From Hymenobacter ruricola (GTDB lineage Bacteria > Bacteroidota > Bacteroidia > Cytophagales > Hymenobacteraceae), in contig NZ_JADQDM010000010.1 of NCBI RefSeq assembly GCF_015694525.1, forward strand, positions 1 through 64,000: DNA of 64,000 nucleotides. Reading direction: 5' to 3'. A model generated the notes under the pieces. It worked only from the letters and a program-made list of their open reading frames with translations, was not told where the DNA came from and did no database searches. This document shows, piece after piece, positions 1-8,267 of the stretch. The position numbers were made by a program, and so were the translations under genes. The stretch's first letter is position 1. Every line of letters starts with the position of its first letter.

Positions 1-1369
1 GGGCCACCCGCACGGCCTCGCTGGCCGCCGCCGGACTGGGGTACACCCGCAGGGGCGCGCCGCCGGCCGCGCTGGCCGCGGCCGCGGCCGACACCAGGCG
101 GGGCACGAGCTTGTAGCGCCCCAGCCAGGCCTGCGCGGGGCCGGCCCCGCCGCTGGGCGTCCGGCGCTGGGCCGAGCCGGCCACCACAATAGAGGAATCG
201 GCCAATGCCTGCCAGTCCCACACGCTCACGCCGGCCATGCCCGCGATTTGAAACTCCTGCTCCTGCACCACGGCCCCGGTGGCGGGGTTGAGCGTGGTTA
301 AGAACAGGTAGGGCGACACCCGTTCGTTGAAGCTAAGCACCTGCACGGCGCCCGAGGGCAACTGCCGCACCCGCGAGGTGCGCTGGGCCTGGCCCCGGCG
401 GGCGGGCAGGCGCGTGGTCCAGCGCAGCTGCAGGGCCGTGTCGAAGCAGGCCACGTAGCCCCAGCGGCGCGTGACCGGCCAGTAGGATGAATCGGCCAGC
501 CCGGCGAAGGCATACGTGGCCCCGCCGGCCAGGGCCAGCGTGTTGTTGAAGGTGCGCAGCACCTGGGCCTTGGCCTCGGGGGCGGCGCAGACGGGCAGCG
601 TGGCTTGGCGCAGCAGGTAGCCGGCGGCGTCAGTTTCCACCAGCCAGGGGCGGTTGGTGTAGCCGTCGGGCACGCTGGGCAGCGCGTAGCTGGCAAACCC
701 CGTGAGCAGGTAGCCACCGCGCCCCGTACGCATCACTTCGTTGGGGTAAGGATTGGCCCGCGTCGGGTAGCGGTAGGCCCGCGACCAGAGTACCACCCCT
801 AGCGAGTCGGTGCGGGTCAGCGTGTACGAATCGGCGTCCACCGGAAAGGGCCCGGCCGGGTCGTAGCCGAAGCCCGTTATCGTGTAGCCGCCGTCGGCCT
901 CCCGCAGGGCGCTACAGGGAGTGGTGCGGGCCTGGGCCACGGGCAGTACCTGCTTGCGTACCGACACGCCCGCCGCATTGAACCATTCCAGGAATGGCAC
1001 GGACACGTCGGCGTTGTTGATTCGCAGGTTTTCGGTACCCACAAAGGAAAAGCCTGCCCCCCACGGCAGCAGCTCTTGCTCGCAGGTGGCCATGTTGCTG
1101 GCCCGGTGCTGCCAAGCCACCTGCCCGCCCGAGCCGTACGCCCCCAGGTACGCCGGCCAGCCCACGCCGCCCACGCCATCGCAGCCACCCGCTATATAGC
1201 GCCCTTGATGCGGCAGCAATCGAAGATACGCAGCCATATCAGCATCCGGCGCGAGAGGCGCCAGCGTTTCCCACACGGTTTGGGTGACCAGTTGCGCGTG
1301 TGCAGTTGCGCCGCCGAGCAGCGCCGCCAGCAGCAGGGCGGCGCGGCGGTAAGCTTGTAGGAACAGCAT
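1..1369 (-). CDS. Secreted protein with a T9SS sorting domain, truncated at the left window edge
   Basis: An uninterrupted frame runs from an ATG at 1369 off the left end of the window, so it has no stop here. The N-terminus is a signal peptide (MLFLQAYRRAALLLAALLGG, cleavage likely after AHA). The body has repeated blocks of the type 'GGYLLTGF', 'YLLRQATLP' and 'VVAGSAQ', as in large beta-propeller-like exported proteins of Bacteroidota. The last visible residues, 'LRVYPSPAAASEAVRV', match the start of a type A T9SS C-terminal sorting domain (vyPNPa motif), so the protein probably ends about 70 residues beyond the edge. No catalytic motif is recognised; secretion to the surface is inferred. 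Confidence 0.8.
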   Translation of the reverse strand, partial: MLFLQAYRRAALLLAALLGGATAHAQLVTQTVWETLAPLAPDADMAAYLRLLPHQGRYIAGGCDGVGGVGWPAYLGAYGSGGQVAWQHRASNMATCEQELLPWGAGFSFVGTENLRINNADVSVPFLEWFNAAGVSVRKQVLPVAQARTTPCSALREADGGYTITGFGYDPAGPFPVDADSYTLTRTDSLGVVLWSRAYRYPTRANPYPNEVMRTGRGGYLLTGFASYALPSVPDGYTNRPWLVETDAAGYLLRQATLPVCAAPEAKAQVLRTFNNTLALAGGATYAFAGLADSSYWPVTRRWGYVACFDTALQLRWTTRLPARRGQAQRTSRVRQLPSGAVQVLSFNERVSPYLFLTTLNPATGAVVQEQEFQIAGMAGVSVWDWQALADSSIVVAGSAQRRTPSGGAGPAQAWLGRYKLVPRLVSAAAAASAAGGAPLRVYPSPAAASEAVRVA

Positions 1370-1378
1370 AAGAAGGCG

Positions 1379-1573
1379 TTATTGTACAGCCACCCGTTGC
1401 GTGTCTTGCACCACTCCCCCTATAATGAGTTGGCAACCATATGTGCCAGTTGGCAGGCGGGGTAGGACCACCGGTACTGGTTGGTCAACGGCGGTGTTGG
1501 TTGGCAACGCTATTACAGGCATTAAGGGGCGCTTCATAAGATTCAGGAAAAGGCTGTTAACGAATATAGCCCT
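1379..1573 (-). pseudogene. Remnant of a T9SS C-terminal sorting domain
   Basis: This stretch lies between the stop of the beta-barrel gene and the start of the truncated secreted gene. Read on the minus strand it encodes about 64 residues ending 'LPTGTYGCQLIIGG...TQRVAVQ' and a stop. That matches the last half to two thirds of a T9SS sorting domain (LpaGtYxxxl...rvvvq), but there is no signal peptide or cargo. It is in the same frame as the TAA of the upstream barrel gene. An ATG at 1537 would give a 52-residue peptide. The best reading is the tail of a lost paralogue of the neighbouring secreted gene. Confidence 0.55.
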
Positions 1574-3676
1574 TTAGCGCCGCCCCACGCGCCACTCCGC
1601 CGTCAGCTCAAAGTAGGGCAGCACGCGGCTGGTTTCGCGGGCCAAATCCAGGGCCGAGTAGCTGCTGCCCACGAAGGAGCCCCGGCCCACGGCGTAGGTC
1701 GAGAACGTTCGCAGCCATTGCAGCCACAGGCTGGCCGTGAGGTTGAAGCCGGCGGTGGCGTGGCGCTCCACCGCCACCTCGGGGCCGTGCTGCCGGGTGA
1801 TGTTGTGCAGGTAGATGAGCTGCGGCGCCAGGTTGGGGGCGGTGGCTTCGGGCAGCAGGGCGGCGCGGCCGTAGTTGCGCTGCTCCAGCAGGCGGTAGCC
1901 CAGGCGCAGGCTGGTGCTGCCCCGGGGCCCCGCCCACCCCTGCCGCGCCCCAATGGAGAAGTCGTGCGTCACGCTGGTATCTAGGGGGCTTTCCCGAAAC
2001 TGGTCCCAGTTGAGCTGGCCCACGCGGTTTTCGCGGCGCACGTAGTCGGCCAGCAGCAACAGGCGCGGCCGCAGCTGGTAGGTGAGGCCCTGGGTTTGCT
2101 CCAGCACGCGGCTGGCGCGGTTGCGGGCCTGCTCGGTGGGCTGGTCGCGCACCTGGTAGCTCACCCACAGGTGGTACTGCGAGCGGATGCTCCACTTGCC
2201 CGGCGCCCAGGTGAAGCCCGGCTCCCAGTGCAGCAGGTGGTCGGCGTAGTTTTCGGCGCTCAGCCCCGCCCGGATGAAGATGGTTTGGCGGTACTCGCCG
2301 GCCACGCCCAGCGTGGTGCGGAAGGCCCCGGCCCAGCGGCCCGTCCAGGTCAGGCGCAGCAGGTGCTGGGCTTCGTCGCGGGTTTGCTGGTTGTCCTTGC
2401 TGGGGGCGTCCACGCGCAGCAGCTGGGCGGTGCCCAGCAGGGCCAGCGCGTGCCGGGGCGTGGGCAGCCAGGTCAGGTTGCCCTGCCAGAGGGTGGTTTG
2501 CTCGGTGATGTCCTTCACCTGCTCGCGGGCCAGGGCCGTGGCCAGGCGCGGGGCGCTCAGGTTGCGGGAGTTGTCGAGGTAGTAGGCCCGGGTGCGCTCG
2601 CGGTAGTTGAAGGTGAGGCTGGCCTGCAGCTTGGGCCGGGCAAAGCGCAGCTCCTGCCGCGTGTCGATTTCGCGCTGCCGGTAGCCCACGTCCTGCAGCG
2701 TGTCGCTGCGCTCCTCCAGCCGCCGGTACCGAAAGGCGCGGGTGGGCAGCAGCACGCTGTTGTCGGAGCGCAGCGTGGCGTACTCGTTCACCCGGTAGGT
2801 GGCGCCCGCCTGGGCCAGCACCGTGTCACTCTGAATGCGCTGCACCGAGCCCAGCAGATAGTCCTCGGCGCGGTTGGTGCGGTAGCCCAGGCGGCCCTGC
2901 ACCGTGAGCGGGGCGTCTTCCAGAAACGCCTGCTCGCCGGCGGCCTCGGCCACCAGCCGCTGCATGGTGCGCGGGCCCAGCCGCGAGCGGGTGCCCAGCA
3001 CGCGCACGGCCAGCGGCGGCGCGGCCGTCCCGTTGAGAAAATACAGCGCCGCCGCGTCGAAGCCCAGGGCCACGCCGGCGTCGTCGCGGCCGTTGCGGCG
3101 GTCGGTGGCCAGGCCGCCCAGCACCGTGAGGTGCAGCTGCGAGAGCGAGTCGGCATTGCCCTCGGGGCGCAGGCGGCGCTGGTAGCCCAGGCGGCCCAGC
3201 CACAGGCCGGTGCGGGTGGCGTTGGCGCGGCTTTGGTCGTAGTGCAGCTGCTGGCCCACTTGCCAGTGGTTGGCGGCATCCAGGGTGAAGACGTGGGCCA
3301 CGTCGGCGCCGTAGTCCTCGCGCACGAAGGGCGGCGTGCCGCGCGAGTCGTAAATCATGTCGGTGCCCACGCGGTAGCGCAACTGCTGGCGCGGGCCCAG
3401 CTGCAGGTAGCCGCGGGCGCCGGTGGTTTGCACGAAGGTGCTGACGCCCACCCGCCGGGCCCGCGCCAGCAAGAACAGGGCCGTGTCGGCCCCCGCCGGC
3501 CGCAAGCCGCTGAACACCGGCCCAAACGGCGTGGCGCCCACCAGCACCTGGGCCGCGGCGCGCGGGGCCGGCACTAGGAAAAATAATAAAATCAGCACCG
3601 CGGCCACGCACCGGTTCCGGGCCCGGTTGCCCGTCCCATTCGCCCCCTCACGCACCAAAAATCGTTGAATTGCCAC
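1574..3676 (-). CDS. Probable outer-membrane beta-barrel protein of unknown function
   Basis: The 700-residue product has a hydrophobic stretch 'VLILLFFLVP' followed by APRAAAQ, a signal peptide with cleavage near residue 43. The rest alternates short amphipathic strands rich in Tyr, Trp, Arg and Leu (for example 'LLEQRNYGRAALLPE' and 'YFELTAEWRVGRR'), as expected of a large outer-membrane barrel, and it ends on a strand. No ATG is available near the N-terminus; GTG at 3676 is the assumed start and GTG codons closer to the hydrophobic segment are possible. No named family is recognised. It is divergent from the OmpA/PD40 gene. Confidence 0.7.
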   Translation of the reverse strand: MAIQRFLVREGANGTGNRARNRCVAAVLILLFFLVPAPRAAAQVLVGATPFGPVFSGLRPAGADTALFLLARARRVGVSTFVQTTGARGYLQLGPRQQLRYRVGTDMIYDSRGTPPFVREDYGADVAHVFTLDAANHWQVGQQLHYDQSRANATRTGLWLGRLGYQRRLRPEGNADSLSQLHLTVLGGLATDRRNGRDDAGVALGFDAAALYFLNGTAAPPLAVRVLGTRSRLGPRTMQRLVAEAAGEQAFLEDAPLTVQGRLGYRTNRAEDYLLGSVQRIQSDTVLAQAGATYRVNEYATLRSDNSVLLPTRAFRYRRLEERSDTLQDVGYRQREIDTRQELRFARPKLQASLTFNYRERTRAYYLDNSRNLSAPRLATALAREQVKDITEQTTLWQGNLTWLPTPRHALALLGTAQLLRVDAPSKDNQQTRDEAQHLLRLTWTGRWAGAFRTTLGVAGEYRQTIFIRAGLSAENYADHLLHWEPGFTWAPGKWSIRSQYHLWVSYQVRDQPTEQARNRASRVLEQTQGLTYQLRPRLLLLADYVRRENRVGQLNWDQFRESPLDTSVTHDFSIGARQGWAGPRGSTSLRLGYRLLEQRNYGRAALLPEATAPNLAPQLIYLHNITRQHGPEVAVERHATAGFNLTASLWLQWLRTFSTYAVGRGSFVGSSYSALDLARETSRVLPYFELTAEWRVGRR

Positions 3677-3859
3677 GCCGCTGCGGTCCCCGAAATGCTG
3701 CCTCGCCGAACCGTTGGGGGAAGGTAATACATTCGCCGGGCAGGCCCGGCAAATCCTTTTTCCTTAGGTTAGCAGTGGGAAATAACTTCCCTGTTCCGTT
3801 GCAATTCCCGTTATTTGTCAAAACTACCGCTGTCGTTACTTTTTCATGCGTTCGCTACT

Positions 3860-5935
3860 ATGAGTAATTATCTTATCAAAAACCTGCTACTGGCGGCGCC
3901 CGCGGCGCTGCTGCTCGCGGCGGCCCCGGCGGCGGCCCAGCACGTGCAATGGGCCGCCCGCCTCGTAGCGGTTTCGTCCTACAAAGCCGAAGGGAAAGAC
4001 CCCTTCTCCCCCAACCAGGTGCTGGGCGTGCCCAACGCCCTGCCGCTGGGCCAAATCAGCAACGACGCCTGGATTCCGCGCAAGGAAGGGCCGAACGAGT
4101 TCATTGAAGTGCGGTTTGCGCGCTCCGTGGCCGCCCAGCAGGTCACCATCGTGGAGAACTTCAACCCCGGCTCCATCACCAAAGTAGAATTGGTAGATAC
4201 CAAGGGCGAGCACCACGAGGTGTACGCCAACGAAAACCCCGGCCCCCTGCCCGAGGCCTTCCGCACACTGGAAATCCGCTTTCCGGCCGCCGACTACCGC
4301 ACCTTGGGCGTGAAGGTGTACATGAACACCGCCAAGGTGGAGGGCGTGAACCAGATTGACGCCATCGGCATCGCCGACGTGGCTTCCACCATGGTGAAGC
4401 AGGCCTTCGACGCCCCCAAAGGCCCCGACGCCGTGAAGTCGACCCAGTTCGACTCGGCGCTGGTGAACCTGGGGCCCAACGTGAACACGCGCTACGTGGA
4501 CACCCACCCCGTGATTTCGCCCGACGGCCGCACCCTCTACTTCGCCCGCCAGAGCATGCCCGAAAACGTGGGCGGCGGCCGCGACCCGCAGGACGTGTAC
4601 TACTCCACGCTGGTGAGCGGCAAAAACAAAACCTGGAGCAAGGCCAAAAACATCGGCGGCCCCATCAACACCCCCGACGACCCCAACGGCCTGGCCTCGG
4701 TGTCGGCCAACGGCCAGAGCGCCATCGTCATCAACATCTACAACCGCGACGGCACCATCGACCCGCAGGGCTGCAGCGTGAGCAAGCGCACCCGCATGGG
4801 CTGGACGCAGCCCGTGAAGCAGGACATCAAGGACTTCGTGAACCTGGACAAGGAGCACGTCGACTTCTTCCTGGCCACCTCGGGCAAAGCCCTGCTCATG
4901 GCCGTGGAGCGCCCGGACGGCGCGGGCGGGCAGGACCTGTTCGTGAGCTTCCCGGTGCCCGAAACGCCCAACACCTGGACCAAGCCCAAGAGCCTGGGCC
5001 GCAACGTGAACACCGACAAGTCGGACTTCGCCCCCTTCCTGGCCGCCGATGAAAAGACGCTGTACTTCGCCAGCGAGGGCCGCGGCGGCTACGGCAAGTC
5101 GGACATCTTCTACACCAAGCGCCTCGACGACAGCTGGACCAACTGGAGCACCCCGCGCAACCTGGGCCCGGTGGTGAACTCGCCCGACTTCGATGCTTAC
5201 TACACCATTTCGGCCGCCGGCCAGGACGCTTACCTGGTGTCGAAGCGCAACGGCATCGACAATTCGGCCGACATTTTCCGCATCTCGCTGGCGCCCGCCT
5301 TCCAGCCCGAAGTGGTGACGCTGGTGACCGGTCAGGTGCTGGACGTGAACACTAAAAAGCCCATCCGGGCCATCATTCACTACGAAAACCTGCTTACGGG
5401 CGAAGAAATCGGGGTGACCGAAACCGACCCGCGCGACGGCTCCTACACCATTGTGCTGCCCAGCGGCGTGCAGTACGGCATGCGCGCCGAAGCCAAAGGC
5501 TACATCGCCGAAAACGCCAACCTCGACGTGACGGCCAAGGACAAGTACTCCGAGCAGAAGCAGGACCTGTATTTGGTGCCCTTCGACGTGGGCCAGACGG
5601 TGAAGCTGAACAACATCTTCTTCCAGCAGAGCAAGTACTACCTCACCACCAGTTCCTACCCCGAGCTGGCCCGCCTCATCCGCGTGATGAAGGAGTACCC
5701 GACGGTGGAAATCAAGATTTCGGGCCACACCGACAACCAGGGCGACCCCGCCCTGAACCTCAAGCTAAGCCAGGACCGCGTGAACGAGGTGAAGAAATAC
5801 CTCAGCAGCCACGGCATCAACAGCAGCCGCATCACCACCGAAGGCTTCGGCGGCACCAAGCCCATCGCCAGCAACGACCAGGAAGAAACCCGCGCCAGAA
5901 ACCGCCGCGTGGAGTTCACGATTACGAAGAAGTAA
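3860..5935 (+). CDS. OmpA-family protein with PD40 propeller repeats
   Basis: The 691-residue product starts with a signal peptide (MSNYLIKNLLLAAPAALLLA, cleavage after AAAQ). An upstream ATG at 3815 exists, but starting at 3860 places the signal peptide correctly. A discoidin-like beta domain (about 30-175) is followed by PD40/WD40-like repeats ('ISPDGRTLYFAR' near 216, 'LAADEKTLYFASEG' near 390), a carboxypeptidase-regulatory-like domain (about 487-560, 'VTGQVLDVNTKKPI') and a C-terminal OmpA domain from about 580 with 'GHTDNQG' and a terminal NRRVEF, which binds peptidoglycan in this family. It resembles T9SS-associated PorE-type proteins but lacks the TPR region. An envelope anchor role is inferred. 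Confidence 0.85.
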   Translation: MSNYLIKNLLLAAPAALLLAAAPAAAQHVQWAARLVAVSSYKAEGKDPFSPNQVLGVPNALPLGQISNDAWIPRKEGPNEFIEVRFARSVAAQQVTIVENFNPGSITKVELVDTKGEHHEVYANENPGPLPEAFRTLEIRFPAADYRTLGVKVYMNTAKVEGVNQIDAIGIADVASTMVKQAFDAPKGPDAVKSTQFDSALVNLGPNVNTRYVDTHPVISPDGRTLYFARQSMPENVGGGRDPQDVYYSTLVSGKNKTWSKAKNIGGPINTPDDPNGLASVSANGQSAIVINIYNRDGTIDPQGCSVSKRTRMGWTQPVKQDIKDFVNLDKEHVDFFLATSGKALLMAVERPDGAGGQDLFVSFPVPETPNTWTKPKSLGRNVNTDKSDFAPFLAADEKTLYFASEGRGGYGKSDIFYTKRLDDSWTNWSTPRNLGPVVNSPDFDAYYTISAAGQDAYLVSKRNGIDNSADIFRISLAPAFQPEVVTLVTGQVLDVNTKKPIRAIIHYENLLTGEEIGVTETDPRDGSYTIVLPSGVQYGMRAEAKGYIAENANLDVTAKDKYSEQKQDLYLVPFDVGQTVKLNNIFFQQSKYYLTTSSYPELARLIRVMKEYPTVEIKISGHTDNQGDPALNLKLSQDRVNEVKKYLSSHGINSSRITTEGFGGTKPIASNDQEETRARNRRVEFTITKK

Positions 5936-5957
5936 AAGCCTTCGGGCAGGGCGGCCC

Positions 5958-6127
5958 TGTCATTGCGAGGGCACAGCCCGTGGCAATCTGCCCTGTAAGA
6001 ACCAGACACTCTGAGATGTGAAAAGCCCCGGCTCTGGATGGAGCTGGGGCTTTTTAATTGAGTTCGTCACAGCTTTAAGGCTGGTCGCTGAGAAAGGACG
6101 GATTGCTTCGCTGCGCTCGCAATGACA
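5958..6127. repeat. Palindromic repeat, subfamily A (copy 1)
   Basis: The element begins tgtcattgcgag and ends ctcgcaatgaca, with imperfect inverted arms of roughly 40-50 bp. It begins 22 nt after the OmpA gene stop and ends 10 nt before the floA stop. The centre carries a terminator-like hairpin. Copies 2 and 3 lie at 26394-26588 and 47588-47757. Confidence 0.85.
6021..6055. terminator. Rho-independent terminator inside repeat A1
   Basis: The hairpin aaaagccccggctc / gagctggggctttt is followed by a T-run, with an A-run on the other side. It can serve the convergent OmpA/PD40 (+) and floA (-) genes. Confidence 0.75.
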
Positions 6128-6137
6128 GGCGGCCTCG

Positions 6138-7142
6138 TTAGCTCTGCCGCCCCTCTTCCCGGCCCGGCTTGATGCTGCCGCTTCCGCTGCCGCCCGGGTT
6201 GGCAATGGAATCGCGCATTTCGGTATCGGCCTGCACGTTGCGCATTTTGTAATAGTCCATCACGCCCAGGTTGCCGCTGCGGAAGGCTTCGGCAATGGCT
6301 TTCGGGATTTCGGCTTCAGCTTCTACCACGCGGGCTTTGGCGTCCTGGGTTTTGGCGCGGTTTTCCTGCTCCATGGCCACGGCCATGGCGCGGCGCTCTT
6401 CGGCGCGGGCCTCGGCTACGCGCAGGTCGGCGCTGGCCTGGTCGGTTTGCAGCTTGGCGCCGATGTTCTCGCCGATGTCGACGTCGGCAATGTCGATGGA
6501 GAGGATTTCGAAGGCGGTGCCGGCATCGAGGCCTTTGGCGAGCACCACTTTGGAAATCTTGTCGGGGTTTTCCAGCACTTCCTTGTGCGATTTCGACGAG
6601 CCGATGGTGCTCACGATGCCCTCGCCCACGCGCGCCAGAATGGTTTCTTCGCCGGCGCCGCCCACCAGCTGCGCGATGTTGGCCCGCACCGTGACGCGGG
6701 CGATGACGATGAGCTGAATGCCGTCCTGCGACACGGCGGCCACGCTCGGTGTGTTTATCACCTTGGGGTTCACGCTGGTGGTCACGGCCTCAAACACGTT
6801 GCGGCCCGCCAAATCAATGGCCGTGGCCTGCTTAAAGCTGAGCGGAATGTTGGCCTTGTCGGCCGAAATCAGGGCCTTGATGACGCTGGGCACGTTGCCA
6901 CCGGCCAGGAAGTGCGTCTCCAAATCATTGGCCGTGAGCTGCAGGCCCGCCTTCGTGGAAGTAATCAGCGAGTTCACAATCAGCGAGGGCGGCACTTTGC
7001 GCACCCGCATAAACGCCAGTTGAAACAAGCTCACCCGCACGCCCGAGAAAATAGCCGTTACCCAGAGGCTAATCGGGAAGAAGTACAGGAACACCAGCAG
7101 CACAACGGCCGCTATTGCCAGGGGAAAGACGGGAAAATTCAT
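6138..7142 (-). CDS. floA: Flotillin-like protein FloA
   Basis: The 334-residue product has an N-terminal membrane hairpin (about residues 5-40, 'AIAAVVLLVFLYFFP'), an SPFH-type core with the FloA/YqfA signature ('FMRVRKVPPSLIVNSLI', 'LETHFLAGGNVPSVIKAL') and an Ala/Glu-rich C-terminal coiled region. FloA proteins organise functional membrane microdomains at the cytoplasmic face. It lies 42 bp downstream of nfeD on the same strand; nfeD-floA pairing is the standard arrangement and supports both calls. Confidence 0.95.
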   Translation of the reverse strand: MNFPVFPLAIAAVVLLVFLYFFPISLWVTAIFSGVRVSLFQLAFMRVRKVPPSLIVNSLITSTKAGLQLTANDLETHFLAGGNVPSVIKALISADKANIPLSFKQATAIDLAGRNVFEAVTTSVNPKVINTPSVAAVSQDGIQLIVIARVTVRANIAQLVGGAGEETILARVGEGIVSTIGSSKSHKEVLENPDKISKVVLAKGLDAGTAFEILSIDIADVDIGENIGAKLQTDQASADLRVAEARAEERRAMAVAMEQENRAKTQDAKARVVEAEAEIPKAIAEAFRSGNLGVMDYYKMRNVQADTEMRDSIANPGGSGSGSIKPGREEGRQS

Positions 7143-7184
7143 GGCGTAAAGTAACGCCGAATTTCATACCGTCCCCTCTATTCA

Positions 7185-7649
7185 TCAAGCCGCGGCCACC
7201 ACAATGCGGTTATGCTCAATGCCGAGTACGCGCACTTCGCTGCCGCTGGCCACAAACTCGCCCCGCGTCACCACCTCGCGCCGGTCGGTGCCGAAGAGCA
7301 CCGTGCCCGCCGGCCGCAGCGCCGACAGCGTGCGGCCCACTGTGCCGGGGGCCACATCGGGTCGCCGCACGTCCTGCACCGAAGCGTCGTTGACGCTGTT
7401 TAGGGCCACGCGGGCCAGGTTTTTGGGTCGCAGGCCCACGTACACTATCAGCCCGGCTACGGCTATCACGCCCGCCAGGGCGTAGTGGCCCACGGGCGTG
7501 CCCAGGTCGCGGTAGCCCAGCCACACGCCCACCGCCAGCAGCGCAAAGCCCACGATGCCCACGATGGTGGTACCGGGAATGAAAATGACTTCGGCCGCCA
7601 CGAAAAGCAGGCCGAACAGCAACAGCAGCGCAATGGTGAGCCAGGGCAT
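7185..7649 (-). CDS. NfeD-family membrane protein
   Basis: The 154-residue short NfeD has three to four transmembrane helices in the first 75 residues ('IALLLLFGLLFVAAEVIFIP', 'GIVGFALLAVGVWLGY', 'ALAGVIAVAGLIVYVGL'), then a C-terminal OB-fold-like beta domain (about 95-154, 'GTVGRTLSALRPAGTVLF', 'VLGIEHNRIVV'). NfeD proteins partner flotillin-like proteins; floA follows directly. This is the short form without the ClpP-like serine protease domain. Confidence 0.9.
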   Translation of the reverse strand: MPWLTIALLLLFGLLFVAAEVIFIPGTTIVGIVGFALLAVGVWLGYRDLGTPVGHYALAGVIAVAGLIVYVGLRPKNLARVALNSVNDASVQDVRRPDVAPGTVGRTLSALRPAGTVLFGTDRREVVTRGEFVASGSEVRVLGIEHNRIVVAAA

Positions 7650-7717
7650 AGCAAGCAGGCAAAAGGTGATGCCTAAAGATACGCGGCCCGCCGCCGAAAG
7701 GTACCAGCGCCCGCGGC

Positions 7718-8152
7718 CTACCGCTTGGCTTTGGCCGGGGGCGCCGCTTCCACGAAAGCATTCAGGCGGCCTTCGGAGCTGTCGAGGCCCACGATGTCGA
7801 GCAAATCCTGGTAGTAGGCGGCCACGTGCTGCCGGTCTTCGGGCAGGCGGGCCAGCGGCGCCAGCTTGGCCAGGCCCGCGTCGAGGCTGGCGTAGTAGGC
7901 TTCTTTGGTAGGCGTCCCCTTGGTAATGGCCACAAACTCGGTGGTCGATTGCACCAGAACCTTATTGAACTGAGGCCGGGATTCGGCCGGAATATCGGCC
8001 GCGCGGCGGCCCGTCACCAAAGCGTCCTGGGTTTTTTTGAGCATCTTTTCCAACTGGTTGGCCGCCTTTGCGGGCACCGCGAGGCCGGCAGTAGCCTGAG
8101 CAGATGCCGAACCGGCCGTAAGCAGAAAGAGGAAGAGCAGAACCTTGTTCAT
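7718..8152 (-). CDS. Small secreted protein of unknown function
   Basis: The 144-residue product begins MNKVLLFLFLLTAGSASAQ, a clear signal peptide, so the ATG at 8152 is preferred over one at 8191. The mature part is mostly helical ('KMLKKTQDALVTGRRAADIP', 'DRQHVAAYYQDLLDIVGLD') and ends in a basic tail. No conserved domain is recognised. The proS terminator lies between it and proS, so it is probably transcribed separately; a promoter would have to overlap that region. Confidence 0.7.
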   Translation of the reverse strand: MNKVLLFLFLLTAGSASAQATAGLAVPAKAANQLEKMLKKTQDALVTGRRAADIPAESRPQFNKVLVQSTTEFVAITKGTPTKEAYYASLDAGLAKLAPLARLPEDRQHVAAYYQDLLDIVGLDSSEGRLNAFVEAAPPAKAKR

Positions 8153-8170
8153 AGCAATTATGGGTGAACG

Positions 8171-8205
8171 AAAAGAGGGCTGCGTAATCACGCAGCCCTC
8201 TTTTT
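8171..8205 (-). terminator. Terminator of proS
   Basis: The stem gagggctgcgt / acgcagccctc has a two-base loop, with A- and T-runs on both sides. It lies 63 nt beyond the proS stop. Confidence 0.85.
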
Positions 8206-8267
8206 CGACAAATATAATTACTTATTTAAATATAAAGCCCTGATGTTCGCAGGTTTCTCTACAAACC

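Noticed and set aside
2096..3577. 493-residue plus-strand open frame opposite the beta-barrel gene
   Set aside because: Ala/Gly/Val/His-rich composition without motifs; it is the antisense shadow of a GC-rich gene. The same applies to 3887-5728, 8421-9689, 16874-18547, 35751-38072, 40667-42910 and 55797-57497.
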